From Crossaster papposus (lineage: Eukaryota > Echinodermata > Asteroidea > Velatida > Solasteridae): 64,000 nucleotides of DNA. The notes below the pieces were generated by a model. That model saw only the letters and a list, made by a program, of their open reading frames with translations. It was not told where the DNA came from and searched no databases. Shown here in pieces: positions 46,370 through 60,050 of the stretch; the stretch's first letter is position 1, and every line of letters begins with the position of its first letter. Location: NCBI GenBank assembly GCA_037893245.1, contig JBAIAA010000021.1:1798001-1862000 (forward strand). Direction: 5' to 3'. The translations under genes were made by a program, and so were the position numbers.

Positions 46370-49300
46370 ATATACTCAAGAATGAGAGATGTTTTGGGGG
46401 ATTAGCTCAAATGGTAGAGCGCTCGCTTAGCATGCGAGAGGTAACGGGATCGATACCCGGATCTTCCATATAATATTTGTTCATTTTTACTGCATGGTAT
46501 TTCTTCATTTTATAATTTTCACAAAAATACTCAAGAATGAGAGATGTGTTGGGGGATTAGCTCAAATGGTAGAGCGCTCGCTTAGCATGCGAGAGGTACC
46601 GGGATCGATACCCGGATCTTCCAAATAATTATGTGTTGATTTTTACTGTATGGCATTTCTTCATTTTGTAATTTTTACAAATATACTCAAGAAAGAGATG
46701 TGCGTTGGGGGATTAGCTCAAATGGTAGAGCACTCGCTTTGCATGTGAGATGTACCGGGATCGATACCCGGATCTTCCAAATAATATTTCTTCATTTTTA
46801 CTGCATGGTATTTCTTCATTTTATAATTTTCACAAATATACTCAAGAATGAGAGATGTTTTTGGGGATTAGCTAAAATGGTAGAGCGCTCGCTTAGCATG
46901 CGAGAGGTACCGGGATCGATACCCGGATCTTCCAAATAATTATGTGTTGATTTTTACTGTATGGCATTTCTTCATTGTATAATTTTCACAAATATACTCA
47001 AGAATGAGAGATGTGTTGGGGGATTAGCTCAAATGGTTGAGCGCTCGCTTAGCATGCGAGAGGTACCGGGATCGATACCCGGATCTTCCAAATAATATTT
47101 CTTCATTTTTACTGCATGGTATTTCTTTATTTTATAATTTTCACAAATATACTCAAGAATGAGAGATGTGTTGGGGGATTAGCTCAAATGGTAGAGCGCT
47201 CGCTTAGCATGCGAGAGATACCGGGATCGATACCCGGATCTTCCAAATAATTATGTGTTGATTTTTACTGTATGGCATTTCTTCATTTTGTTATTTTCTA
47301 AAATATACCCAAGAAAGAGATGTGTGTTGGGGATTAGCTCAAATGGTAGAGCGCTCGCTTAGCATGCGAGAGGTACCGGGATCGGTACCCGGATCTTCAA
47401 AATAATATTTGTTCATTTTTACTGCATGGTATTTCTTCATTTTATAATTTTCACAAATATACTCAAGAATGAGAGATGTGTTGGGGGATTAGCTCAAATG
47501 GTAGAGCGCTCGCTTAGCATGCGAGAGGTACCGGGATCGATACCCGGATCTTCCAAATAATTATGTGTTGATTTTTACTGTATGGCATTTCTTCATTGTA
47601 TAATTTTCACAAATATACTCAAGAATGAGAGATGTGTTGGGGGATTAGCTCAAATGGTAGAGCGCTCGCTTAGCATGCGAGAGGTACCGGGATCGATACC
47701 CGGATCTTCCAAATAATATTTCTTCATTTTTACTGCATGGTATTTCTTTATTTTATAATTTTCACAAATATACTCAAGAATGAGAGATGTGTTGGGGGAT
47801 TAGCTCAAATGGTAGAGAGCTCGCTTAGCATGCGAGAGGTACCGGGATCGATACCCGGATCTTCCAAACAATATTTGTTCATTTTTACTGTATGGCATTT
47901 CTTCATTTTGTTATTTTCTAAAATATACTCAAGAAAGATATGTGTGTTGGGGGATTAGCTCAAATGGTAGAGCGCTCGCTTAGCATGCGAGAGGTAACGG
48001 GATCGATACCCGGATCTTCCATATAATATTTGTTCATTTTTACTGCATGGTATTTCTTCATTTTATAATTTTCACAAAAATACTCAAGAATGAGAGATGT
48101 GTTGGGGGATTAGCTCAAATGGTAGAGCGCTCGCTTAGCATGCGAGAGGTACCGGGATCGATACCCGGATCTTCCAAATAATTATGTGTTGATTTTTACT
48201 GTATGGCATTTCTTCATTTTGTAATTTTTACAAATATACTCAAGAAAGAGATGTGCGTTGGGGGATTAGCTCAAATGGTAGAGCACTCGCTTTGCATGTG
48301 AGATGTACCGGGATCGATACCCGGATCTTCCAAATAATATTTCTTCATTTTTACTGCATGGTATTTCTTCATTTTATAATTTTCACAAATATACTCAAGA
48401 ATGAGAGATGTTTTTGGGGATTAGCTAAAATGGTAGAGCGCTCGCTTAGCATGCGAGAGGTACCGGGATCGATACCCGGATCTTCCAAATAATTATGTGT
48501 TGATTTTTACTGTATGGCATTTCTTCATTGTATAATTTTCACAAATATACTCAAGAATGAGAGATGTGTTGGGGGATTAGCTCAAATGGTTGAGCGCTCG
48601 CTTAGCATGCGAGAGGTACCGGGATCGATACCCGGATCTTCCAAATAATATTTCTTCATTTTTACTGCATGGTATTTCTTTATTTTATAATTTTCACAAA
48701 TATACTCAAGAATGAGAGATGTGTTGGGGGATTAGCTCAAATGGTAGAGCGCTCGCTTAGCATGCGAGAGATACCGGGATCGATACCCGGATCTTCCAAA
48801 TAATTATGTGTTGATTTTTACTGTATGGCATTTCTTCATTTTGTTATTTTCTAAAATATACCCAAGAAAGAGATGTGTGTTGGGGATTAGCTCAAATGGT
48901 AGAGCGCTCGCTTAGCATGCGAGAGGTACCGGGATCGGTACCCGGATCTTCAAAATAATATTTGTTCATTTTTACTGCATGGTATTTCTTCATTTTATAA
49001 TTTTCACAAATATACTCAAGAATGAGAGATGTGTTGGGGGATTAGCTCAAATGGTAGAGCGCTCGCTTAGCATGCGAGAGGTACCGGGATCGATACCCGG
49101 ATCTTCCAAATAATTATGTGTTGATTTTTACTGTATGGCATTTCTTCATTGTATAATTTTCACAAATATACTCAAGAATGAGAGATGTGTTGGGGGATTA
49201 GCTCAAATGGTAGAGCGCTCGCTTAGCATGCGAGAGGTACCGGGATCGATACCCGGATCTTCCAAATAATATTTCTTCATTTTTACTGCATGGTATTTCT

Positions 49301-50095
49301 TTATTTTATAATTTTCACAAATATACTCAAGAATGAGAGATGTGTTGGGGGATTAGCTCAAATGGTAGAGCGCTCGCTTAGCATGCGAGAGGTACCGGGA
49401 TCGATACCCGGATCTTCCAAATAATATGTGTTGATTTGTACTGTATGGCATTTCTTCATTTTGTAATTTTCTAAAATATACTCAAGAAAGAGATGTGTGT
49501 TGGGGGATTATCTCAAATGGTAGAGCGCTCGCTTTGCGTGTGAGATGTACCGGGATCGATACCCGGATCTTCCATATAATATTTGTTGATTTTTACTGCA
49601 TGGTATTTCTTCATTGTATAATTTTCACAAATATACTCAAGAATTAGAGATGTGTTGGGGGATTAGCTCAAATGGTAGAGCGCTTGCTTAGCATGCGAGA
49701 GGTACCGGGATCGATACCCGGATCTTCCAAATAATATGTGTTGATTTTTACTGTATGGCATTTCTTCATTTTGTAATTTTCTAAAATATACTCAAGAAAG
49801 AGATGTGTGTTGGGGGATTAGCTCAAATGGTAGAGCACTCGCTTTGCATGTGAGATGTACCGGGATCGATACCCGGATCTTCCATATAATATTTGTTGAT
49901 TTTTACTGCATGGTATTTCTTCATTTTATAATTTTCACAAATATACTCAAGAATGAGAGATGTGTTGGGGGATTAGCTCAAATGGTAGAGCGCTCGCTTA
50001 GCATGCGAGAGGTACCGGGATCGATACCCGGATCTTCCAAATAATATTTGTTCATTTTTACTGCATGGTATTTCTTCATTTTATAATTTTCACAA
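46370..50095 (+). repeat. Array block 15: 10-gene, 1553 bp higher-order repeat, two copies, plus four units
   Basis: Copy 1 starts: 46396, 46551, 46707t, 46862, 47018, 47173, 47329, 47483, 47639, 47794. Copy 2: 47949, 48104, 48260t, 48415, 48571, 48726, 48882, 49036, 49192, 49347. Then 49502t, 49657, 49812t, 49967. Shared marks: C49A in 46396/47949, G26A in 46707/48260, G1T with C13A in 46862/48415, A21T in 47018/48571, and a 72-nt type C copy with C72A in 47329/48882. 49502 has G10T and A37G. Confidence 0.93.
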
Positions 50096-53000
50096 ATATA
50101 CTCAAGAATGAGAGATGTGTTGGGGGATTAGCTCAAATGGTAGAGCGCTCGCTTAGCATGCGAGAGGTACCGGGATCGATACCCAGATCTTCAAAATAAT
50201 ATGTGTTGATTTTTACTGTATGGCATTTCTTCATTTTGTAATTTTTACAAATATACTCAAGAAAGAGATGTGTGTTGGGGGATTAGCTCAAATGGTAGAG
50301 CGCTCGCTTTGCATGTGACATGTACCGGGATCGATACCCGGATCTTCCAAATAATATTTCTTCATTTTTACTGCATGGTATTTCTTCATTTTATAATTTT
50401 CACAAATATACTCAAGAATGAGAGATGTTTTGGGGGATTAGCTAAAATGGTAGAGCGCTCGCTTAGCATGCGAGAGGTACCGGGATCGATACCCGGATCT
50501 TCCAAATAATTATGTGTTGATTTTTACTGTATGGCATTTCTTCATTGTATAATTTTCACAAATATACTCAAGAATGAGAGATGTGTTGGGGGGATTAGCT
50601 CAAATGGTTGAGCGCTCGCTTAGCATGCGAGAGGTACCGGGATCGATACCCGGATCTTCCAAATAATATTTCTTTATTTTTACTGCATGGTATTTGTTTA
50701 TTTTATAATTTCCACAAATATACTCAAGAATGAGAGATGTGTTGGGGGATTAGCTCAAATGGTAGAGCGCTCGCTTAGCATGCGAGAGATACCGGGATCG
50801 ATACCCGGATCTTCCAAATAATATTTGTTCATTTTTACAGTATGGCATTTCTTCATTTTGTTATTTTCTAAAATATACTCAAGAAAGAGATGTGTGTTGG
50901 GGGATTAGCTCAAATGGTAGAGCGCTCGCTTAGCATGCGAGAGGTACCGGGATCGGTACCCGGATCTTCCAAATAATATTTGTTCACTTTTACTGCATGG
51001 TATTTCTTCATTTTATAATTTTCACAAATATACTCAAGAATGAGAGATGTGTTGGGGGATTAGCTCAAATGGTAGAGCGCTCGCTTAGCATGCGAGAGGT
51101 ACTGGGATCGATACCCGGATCTTCCAAATAATTATGTGTTGATTTTTACTGTATGGCATTTCTTCATTGTATAATTTTCACAAATATACTCAAGAATGAG
51201 AGATGTGTTGGGGGATTAGCTCAAATGGTAGAGCGCTCGCTTAGCATGCGAGAGGTACCGGGATAGATACCCGGATCTTCCAAATAATATTTGTTCATTT
51301 TTACTGCATGGTATTTCTTCATTTTATAATTTTCACAAATATACTCAAGAATGAGAGATGTGTTGGGGGATTAGCTCAAATGGTAGAGCGCTCGCTTAGC
51401 ATGCGAGAGGTACCGGGATCGATACCCAGATCTTCAAAATAATATGTGTTGATTTTTACTGTATGGCATTTCTTCATTTTGTAATTTTTACAAATATACT
51501 CAAGAAAGAGATGTGTGTTGGGGGATTAGCTCAAATGGTAGAGCGCTCGCTTTGCATGTGACATGTACCGGGATCGATACCCGGATCTTCCAAATAATAT
51601 TTCTTCATTTTTACTGCATGGTATTTCTTCATTTTATAATTTTCACAAATATACTCAAGAATGAGAGATGTTTTGGGGGATTAGCTAAAATGGTAGAGCG
51701 CTCGCTTAGCATGCGAGAGGTACCGGGATCGATACCCGGATCTTCCAAATAATTATGTGTTGATTTTTACTGTATGGCATTTCTTCATTGTATAATTTTC
51801 ACAAATATACTCAAGAATGAGAGATGTGTTGGGGGATTAGCTCAAATGGTTGAGCGCTCGCTTAGCATGCGAGAGGTACCGGGATCGATACCCGGATCTT
51901 CCAAATAATATTTCTTTATTTTTACTGCATGGTATTTGTTTATTTTATAATTTCCACAAATATACTCAAGAATGAGAGATGTGTTGGGGGATTAGCTCAA
52001 ATGGTAGAGCGCTCGCTTAGCATGCGAGAGATACCGGGATCGATACCCGGATCTTCCAAATAATATTTGTTCATTTTTACAGTATGGCATTTCTTCATTT
52101 TGTTATTTTCTAAAATATACTCAAGAAAGAGATGTGTGTTGGGGGATTAGCTCAAATGGTAGAGCGCTCGCTTAGCATGCGAGAGGTACCGGGATCGGTA
52201 CCCGGATCTTCCAAATAATATTTGTTCACTTTTACTGCATGGTATTTCTTCATTTTATAATTTTCACAAATATACTCAAGAATGAGAGATGTGTTGGGGG
52301 ATTAGCTCAAATGGTAGAGCGCTCGCTTAGCATGCGAGAGGTACCGGGATCGATACCCGGATCTTCCAAATAATTATGTGTTGATTTTTACTGTATGGCA
52401 TTTCTTCATTGTATAATTTTCACAAATATACTCAAGAATGAGAGATGTGTTGGGGGATTAGCTCAAATGGTAGAGCGCTCGCTTAGCATGCGAGAGGTAC
52501 CGGGATCGATACCCGGATCTTCCAAATAATATTTGTTCATTTTTACTGCATGGTATTTCTTCATTTTATAATTTTCACAAATATACTCAAGAATGAGAGA
52601 TGTGTTGGGGGATTAGCTCAAATGGTAGAGCGCTCGCTTAGCATGCGAGAGGTACCGGGATCGATACCCAGATCTTCAAAATAATATGTGTTGATTTTTA
52701 CTGTATGGCATTTCTTCATTTTGTAATTTTTACAAATATACTCAAGAAAGAGATGTGTGTTGGGGGATTAGCTCAAATGGTAGAGCGCTCGCTTTGCATG
52801 TGACATGTACCGGGATCGATACCCGGATCTTCCAAATAATATTTCTTCATTTTTACTGCATGGTATTTCTTCATTTTATAATTTTCACAAATATACTCAA
52901 GAATGAGAGATGTTTTGGGGGATTAGCTAAAATGGTAGAGCGCTCGCTTAGCATGCGAGAGGTACCGGGATCGATACCCGGATCTTCCAAATAATTATGT

Positions 53001-53980
53001 GTTGATTTTTACTGTATGGCATTTCTTCATTGTATAATTTTCACAAATATACTCAAGAATGAGAGATGTGTTGGGGGATTAGCTCAAATGGTTGAGCGCT
53101 CGCTTAGCATGCGAGAGGTACCGGGATCGATACCCGGATCTTCCAAATAATATTTCTTTATTTTTACTGCATGGTATTTGTTTATTTTATAATTTCCACA
53201 AATATACTCAAGAATGAGAGATGTGTTGGGGGATTAGCTTAAATGGTAGAGCGCTCGCTTAGCATGCGAGATATACCGGGATCGATACCCGGATCTTCCA
53301 AATAATATTTGTTCATTTTTACAGTATGGCATTTCTTCATTTTGTTATTTTCTAAAATATACTCAAGAAAGAGATGTGTGTTGGGGGATTAGCTCAAATG
53401 GTAGAGCGCTCGCTTAGCATGCGAGAGGTACCGGGATCGATACCCGGATCTTCCAAATAATTATGTGTTGATTTTTACTGTATGGCATTTCTTCATTTTG
53501 TAATTTTCTAAAATATACTCAAGAAAGAGATGTGTGTTGGGGGATTAGCTCAAATGGTAGAGCGCTCGCTTTGCATGTGAGATGTACCGGGATCGATACC
53601 CGGATCTTCCATATAATATTTGTTGATTTTTACTGCATGGTATTTCTTCATTTTATAATTTTCACAAATATACTCAAGAATGAGAGATGTGTTGGGGGAT
53701 TAGCTCAAATGGTAGAGCGCTCGCTTAGCATGCGAGAGGTACCGGGATCGATACCCGGATCTTCCAAATAATATTTGTTCATTTTTACTGCATGGTATTT
53801 CTTCATTTTATAATTTTCACAAATATACTCAAGAATGAGAGATGTGTTGGGGGATTAGCTCAAATGGTAGAGCGCTCGCTTAGCATGCGAGAGGTACCGG
53901 GATCGATACCCGGATCTTCCAAATAATTATGTGTTGATGTTTACTGTATGGCATTTCTTCATTTTGTAATTTTCTAAAAT
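50095..53980 (+). repeat. Array block 16: 8-gene, 1242 bp higher-order repeat, two full copies and a partial third
   Basis: Copy 1 starts: 50122, 50277t, 50432, 50589, 50744, 50899, 51054, 51210. Copy 2: 51365, 51520t, 51675, 51831, 51986, 52141, 52296, 52452. Copy 3: 52607, 52762t, 52917, 53073, 53228. Then 53383, 53539t, 53694, 53849. Shared marks: CCCAG T-stem plus C72A in 50122/51365/52607, GACATG in the TGC units, C13A in 50432/51675/52917 and A21T in 50589/51831/53073. Copy-specific: 51210 C56A, and six leading Gs at 50588-50593. Confidence 0.93.
51210..51282 (+). pseudogene. tRNA-Ala(AGC) with C56A
   Basis: T-loop ATAGATA; the partner 1242 bp downstream (52452) is normal. B-box activity and tertiary folding are expected to suffer. 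Confidence 0.75.
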
Positions 53981-56329
53981 ATACTCAAGAAAGAGATGTG
54001 TGTTGGGGGATTAGCTCAACTGGTAGAGCGCTCGCTTTGCATGTGAGATGTACCGGGATCGATACCCGGATCTTCCATATAATATTTGTTGATTTTTACT
54101 GCATGGTATTTCTTCATTGTATAATTTTCACAAATATACTCAAGAATGAGAGATGTGTTGGGTGATTAGCTCAAATGGTAGAGCGCTCGCTTAGCATGCG
54201 AGAGGTACCGGGATCGATACCCGGATCTTCCAAATAATATTTCTTAATTTTTACTGCATGGTATTTCTTTATTTTATAATTTTCACAAATATACTTAAGA
54301 ATGAGAGATGTGTTGGGGGATTAGCTCAAATGGTAGAGCGCTCGCTTAGCATGCGAGAGGTACCGGGATCGATACCCGGATCTTCCAAATAATATGTGTT
54401 GATTTTTACTGTATGGCATTTCTTCATTTTGGAATTTTCTAAAATATACTCAAGAGAGAGATTGGTGTTGGGGGATTAGCTCAAATGGTAGAGCGCTCGC
54501 TTAGCATGCGAGAGGTACCGGGAGCGATACCCGGATATTCCAAATAATATTTCTTCATTTTTACTGCATGGTATTTCTTTATTTTATAATTTTCACAAAT
54601 ATACTCAAGAATGAAAGATGTGTTGGGGGATTAGCTCAAATGGTAGAGCGCTCGCTTAGCATGCGAGAGGTACCGTGATCGATACCCGGATCTTCCAAAT
54701 AATATGTGTTGATTTTTACTGTATGGCATTTCTTCATTTTATAATTTTCTAAAATATACTCAAGAAAGAGATGTGTGTTGGGGGATTAGCTCAAATGGTA
54801 GAGCGCTCGCTTTGCATGTGAGATGTACCGGGATCGATACCCGGATCTTCCATATAATATTTGTTGATTTTTACTGCATGGTATTTCTTCATTTTATAAT
54901 TTTCACAAATATACTCAAGAATGAGAGATGTGTTGGGGGATTAGCTCAAATGGTAGAGCGCTCGCTTAGCATGCGAGAGGTACCGGGATCGATACCCGGA
55001 TCTTCCAAATAATATTTGTTCATTTTTACTGCATGGTATTTCTTCATTTTATAATTTTCACAAATATACTCAAGAATGAGAGATGTTTTGGGGGATTAGC
55101 TCAAATGGTAGAGCGCTCGCTTAGCATGCGAGAGGTACCGGGATCGATACCCGGATCTTCCAAATAATATGTGTTGATTTTTACTGTATGGCATTTCTTC
55201 ATTTTGTAATTTTCTAAAATATACTCAAGAAAGAGATGTGTGTTGGGGGATTAGCTCAAATGGTAGAGCGCTCGCTTTGCATGTAAGATGTACCGGGATC
55301 GATACCCGGATCTTCCATATAATATTTGTTGATTTTTACTGCATGGTATTTCTTCATTTTATAATTTTCACAAATATACTCAAGAACGAGAGATGTGTTG
55401 GGGGATTAGCTCAAATGGTAGAGCGCTCGCTTAGCATGCGAGAGGTACCGGGATCGATACCCGGATCTTCCAAATAATATTTCTTCATTTTTACTGCATG
55501 GTATTTCTTCATTTTATAATTTTCACAAATATACTCAAGAATGAGAGATGTGTTGTGGGATTAGCTCAAATGGTAGAGCGCTCGCTTAGCATGCGAGAGG
55601 TACCGGGATCGATACCCGGATCTTCCAAATAATATGTGTTGATTTTTACTGTATGGCATTTCTTCATTTTGTTATTTTCTAAAATATACTCAAGAGAGAG
55701 ATTGGTGTTGGGGGATTAGCTCAAATGGTAGAGCGCTCGCTTAGCATGCGAGAGGTACCGGGATCGATACCCGGATATTCCAAATAATATTTCTTCATTT
55801 TTACTGCATGGTATTTCTTTATTTTATAATTTTCACAAATATACTCAAGAATGAAAGATGTGTTGGGGGATTAGCTCAAATGGTAGAGCGCTCGCTTAGC
55901 ATGCGAGAGGTACCGGGATCGATACCCGGATCTTCCAAATAATATGTGTTGATTTTTACTGTATGGCATTTCTTCATTTTGTAATTTTCTAAAATATACT
56001 CAAGAAAGAGATGTGTGTTGGGGGATTAGCTCAAATGGTAGAGCGCTCGCTTTGCATGTGAGATGTACCGGGATCGATACCCGGATCTTCCATATAATAT
56101 TTGTTGATTTTTACTGCATGGTATTTCTTCATTTTATAATCTTCACAAATATACTCAAGAATGAGAGATGTGTTGGGGGATTAGCTCAAATGGTATAGCG
56201 CTCGCTTAGCATGCGAGAGGTACCGGGATCGATACCCGGATCTTCCAAATAATATTTCTTCATTTTTACTGCATGGTATTTCTTCATTTTATAATTTTCA
56301 CAAATATACTCAAGAATGAGAGATGTGTT

Positions 56330-56402
56330 GTGGGATTAGCTCAAATGGTAGAGCGCTCGCTTAGCATGCGAGAGGTACCGGGAGCGATACCCGGATATTC
56401 CA
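56330..56402 (+). tRNA. Recombinant tRNA-Ala(AGC): G2T head joined to T55G/C68A tail
   Basis: The head (leader and GTGGGAT acceptor) matches 55555 and 57880. The tail (GGGAGCGATACCCGGATATTCC region and following spacer) matches 54470. No other unit carries both. The join therefore lies inside the gene, between tRNA positions 3 and 54. Units upstream match the 57880 context and units downstream match 54625 onward, as expected for a crossover rather than two point mutations. G2T and C68A leave the acceptor stem poorly paired. Confidence 0.85.
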
Positions 56403-57104
56403 AATAATATTTCTTCATTTTTACTGCATGGTATTTCTTTATTTTATAATTTTCACAAATATACTCAAGAATGAAAGATGTGTTGGGGGATTAGCTCAAA
56501 TGGTAGAGCGCTCGCTTAGCATGCGAGAGGTACCGTGATCGATACCCGGATCTTCCAAATAATATGTGTTGATTTTTACTGTATGGCATTTCTTCATTTT
56601 ATAATTTTCTAAAATATACTCAAGAAAGAGATGTGTGTTGGGGGATTAGCTCAAATGGTAGAGCGCTCGCTTTGCATGTGAGATGTACCGGGATCGATAC
56701 CCGGATCTTCCATATAATATTTGTTGATTTTTACTGCATGGTATTTCTTCATTTTATAATTTTCACAAATATATTCAAGAATGAGAGATGTGTTGGGGGA
56801 TTAGCTCAAATGGTAGAGCGCTCGCTTAGCATGCGAGAGGTACCGGGATCGATACCCGGATCTTCCAAATAATATTTGTTCATTTTTACTGCATGGTATT
56901 TCTTCATTTTATAATTTTCACAAATATACTCAAGAATGAGAGATGTTTTGGGGGATTAGCTCAAATGGTAGAGCGCTCGCTTAGCATGCGAGAGGTACCG
57001 GGATCGATACCCGGATCTTCCAAATAATATGTGTTGATTTTTACTGTATGGCATTTCTTCATTTTGTAATTTTCTAAAATATACTCAAGAAAGAGATGTG
57101 TGTT

Positions 57105-57177
57105 GGGGGATTAGCTCAAATGGTAGAGCGCTCGCTTTGCATGTAAGATGTACCGGGATCGATACCCGGATCTTCCA
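57105..57177 (+). tRNA. Recombinant tRNA-Ala(TGC): TGC body with AGC-type trailer
   Basis: The gene body carries the G41A mark (GTAAG) of the TGC unit at 55245, but the trailer is CAAATAATATGTG and the next leader is AGAGAGAGATTGG, as after the AGC unit at 55555. The two parents are 310 bp apart. An exchange in the shared T-arm/acceptor part would produce this unit and remove two genes. Confidence 0.85.
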
Positions 57178-59740
57178 AATAATATGTGTTGATTTTTACT
57201 GTATGGCATTTCTTCATTTTGTTATTTTCTAAAATATACTCAAGAGAGAGATTGGTGTTGGGGGATTAGCTCAAATGGTAGAGCGCTCGCTTAGCATGCG
57301 AGAGGTACCGGGATCGATACCCGGATATTCCAAATAATATTTCTTCATTTTTACTGCATGGTATTTCTTTATTTTATAATTTTCACAAATATACTCAAGA
57401 ATGAAAGATGTGTTGGGGGATTAGCTCAAATGGTAGAGCGCTCGCTTAGCATGCGAGAGGTACCGGGATCGATACCCGGATCTTCCAAATAATATGTGTT
57501 GATTTTTACTGTATGGCATTTCTTCATTTTGTAATTTTCTAAAATATACTCAAGAAAGAGATGTGTGTTGGGGGATTAGCTCAAATGGTAGAGCGCTCGC
57601 TTTGCATGTGAGATGTACCGGGATCGATACCCGGATCTTCCATATAATATTTGTTGATTTTTACTGCATGGTATTTCTTCATTTTATAATCTTCACAAAT
57701 ATACTCAAGAATGAGAGATGTGTTGGGGGATTAGCTCAAATGGTATAGCGCTCGCTTAGCATGCGAGAGGTACCGGGATCGATACCCGGATCTTCCAAAT
57801 AATATTTCTTCATTTTTACTGCATGGTATTTCTTCATTTTATAATTTTCACAAATATACTCAAGAATGAGAGATGTGTTGTGGGATTAGCTCAAATGGTA
57901 GAGCGCTCGCTTAGCATGCGAGAGGTACCGGGATCGATACCCGGATCTTCCAAATAATATGTGTTGATTTTTACTGTATGGCATTTCTTCATTTTGTTAT
58001 TTTCTAAAATATACTCAAGAGAGAGATTGGTGTTGGGGGATTAGCTCAAATGGTAGAGCGCTCGCTTAGCATGCGAGAGGTACCGGGATCGATACCCGGA
58101 TATTCCAAATAATATTTCTTCATTTTTACTGCATGGTATTTCTTTATTTTATAATTTTCACAAATATACTCAAGAATGAAAGATGTGTTGGGGGATTAGC
58201 TCAAATGGTAGAGCGCTCGCTTAGCATGCGAGAGGTACCGGGATCGATACCCGGATCTTCCAAATAATATGTGTTGATTTTTACTGTATGGCATTTCTTC
58301 ATTTTGTAATTTTCTAAAATATACTCAAGAAAGAGATGTGTGTTGGGGGATTAGCTCAAATGGTAGAGCGCTCGCTTTGCATGTGAGATGTACCGGGATC
58401 GATACCCGGATCTTCCATATAATATTTGTTGATTTTTACTGCATGGTATTTCTTCATTTTATAATCTTCACAAATATACTCAAGAATGAGAGATGTGTTG
58501 GGGGATTAGCTCAAATGGTAGAGCGCTCGCTTAGCATGCGAGAGGTACCGGGATCGATACCCGGATCTTCCAAATAATATTTGTTCATTTTTACTGCATG
58601 GTATTTCTTCATTTTATAATTTTCACAAATATACTCAAGAATTTGAGATGTTTTGGGGGATTAGCTCAAATGGTAGAGCGCTCGCTTAGCATGCGAGAGG
58701 TACCGGGATCGATACCCGGATCTTCCAAATAATATTTGTTCATTTTTACTGTATGGCATTTCTTCATTTTGTTATTTTCTAAAATATACTCAAGAAAGAG
58801 ATGTGTGTTGGGGGATTAGCTCAAATGGTAGAGCGCTCGCTTAGCATGCGAGAGGTACCGGGATCGATACCCGGATATTCCAAATAATATTTCTTCATTT
58901 TTACTGCATGGTATTTTTTTATTTTATAATTTTCACAAATATACTCAAGAATGAAAGATGTGTTGGGGGATTAGCTCAAATGGTAGAGCGCTCGCTTAGC
59001 ATGCGAGAGGTACCGGGATCGATACCCGGATCTTCCAAATAATATGTGTTGATTTTTACTGTATGGCATTTCTTCATTTTGTAATTTTCTAAAATATACT
59101 CAAGAAAGAGATGTGTGTTGGGGGATTAGCTCAAATGGTAGAGCGCTCGCTTTGCATGTGAGATGTACCGGGATCAATACCCGGATCTTCCATATAATAT
59201 TTGTTGATTTTTACTGCATGGTATTTCTTCATTGTATAATTTTCACAAATATACTCAAGAATGAGAGATGTGTTGGGGGATTAGCTCAAATGGTAGAGCG
59301 CTCGCTTAGCATGCGAGAGGTACCGGGATCGATACCGGGATCTTCCAAATAATATTTGTTCATTTTTACTGTATGGCATTTCTTCATTTTGTTATTTTCT
59401 AAAATATACTCAAGAAAGAGATGTGTGTTGGGGGATTAGCTCAAATGGTAGAGCGCTCGCTTAGCATGCGAGAGGTACCGGGATCGGTACCCGGATCTTC
59501 CAAATAATATTTGTTCATTTTTACTGCATGGTATTTCTTCATTTTATAATTTTCACAAATATACTCAAGAATGAGAGATGTGTTGGGGGATTAGCTCAAA
59601 TGGTAGAGCGCTCGCTTAGCATGCGAGAGGTACCGGGATCGATACCCGGATCTTCCAAATAATTATGTGTTGATTTTTACTGCATGGTATTTCTTCATTG
59701 TATAATTTTCACAAATATACTCAAGAATGAGAGATGTGTT

Positions 59741-59813
59741 GGGGGATTAGCTCAAATGGTAGAGCGCTCGCTTTGCATGTGAGATGTACCGGGATCGATA
59801 CCCGGATCTTCCA
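59741..59813 (+). tRNA. tRNA-Ala(TGC) behind a type A leader
   Basis: The consensus TGC gene is preceded by CACAAATATACTCAAGAATG, the leader normally found before AGC genes. 60672 (also G5A) and 61137 show the same pairing. Exchange between leader and anticodon has therefore occurred, and any leader-specific regulation can be swapped between isoacceptors. Confidence 0.88.
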
Positions 59814-60050
59814 TATAATATTTGTTGATTTTTACTGCATGGTATTTCTTCATTGTATAATTTTCACAAATATACTCAAGAATGAGAGATGTGTTGGGGG
59901 ATTAGCTCAAATGGTAGAGCGCTCGCTTAGCATGCGAGAGGTACCGGGATCGATACCCGGATCTTCCAAATAATATTTGTTCATTTTTACTGCATGGTAT
60001 TTCTTCATTTTATAATTTTCACAAATATACTCAAGAATGAGAGATGTTTT

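Larger units (their letters stand above)
42690..46370 (+). repeat. Array block 14: 21 units around the transposon insertion, without long higher-order repeats
   Basis: Unit starts: 42713t, 42868 (GGC), 43023 (interrupted), 43605, 43760t, 43915, 44070, 44225, 44380, 44535, 44690, 44845, 45001, 45156, 45311t, 45466, 45621, 45776t, 45931, 46086, 46241. Type C copies: 44225 and 44535 (also C11A). 44690 has T59C. 45776 has G3C. Hybrid leaders occur before 42713, 46086 and 46241, where an A-type upstream part (TTTTATAATTTTC) continues into B-type TAAAATATACTC. Confidence 0.92.
53980..58630 (+). repeat. Array block 17: 5- and 12-gene higher-order repeats with visible recombinants
   Basis: Unit starts: 54005t, 54160, 54315, 54470, 54625, 54780t, 54935, 55090, 55245t, 55400, 55555, 55710, 55865, 56020t, 56175, 56330, 56485, 56640t, 56795, 56950, 57105t, 57260, 57415, 57570t, 57725, 57880, 58035, 58190, 58345t, 58500. 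Offsets: 1860 bp (54470-55245 to 56330-57105), 1550 bp (55710-56330 to 57260-57880) and 775 bp (57260-57570 to 58035-58345). Marks: C68A (ATATTCC) in 54470, 55710, 56330, 57260 and 58035; G2T in 55555, 56330 and 57880; a TAGC D-stem in 56175 and 57725. Confidence 0.93.
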
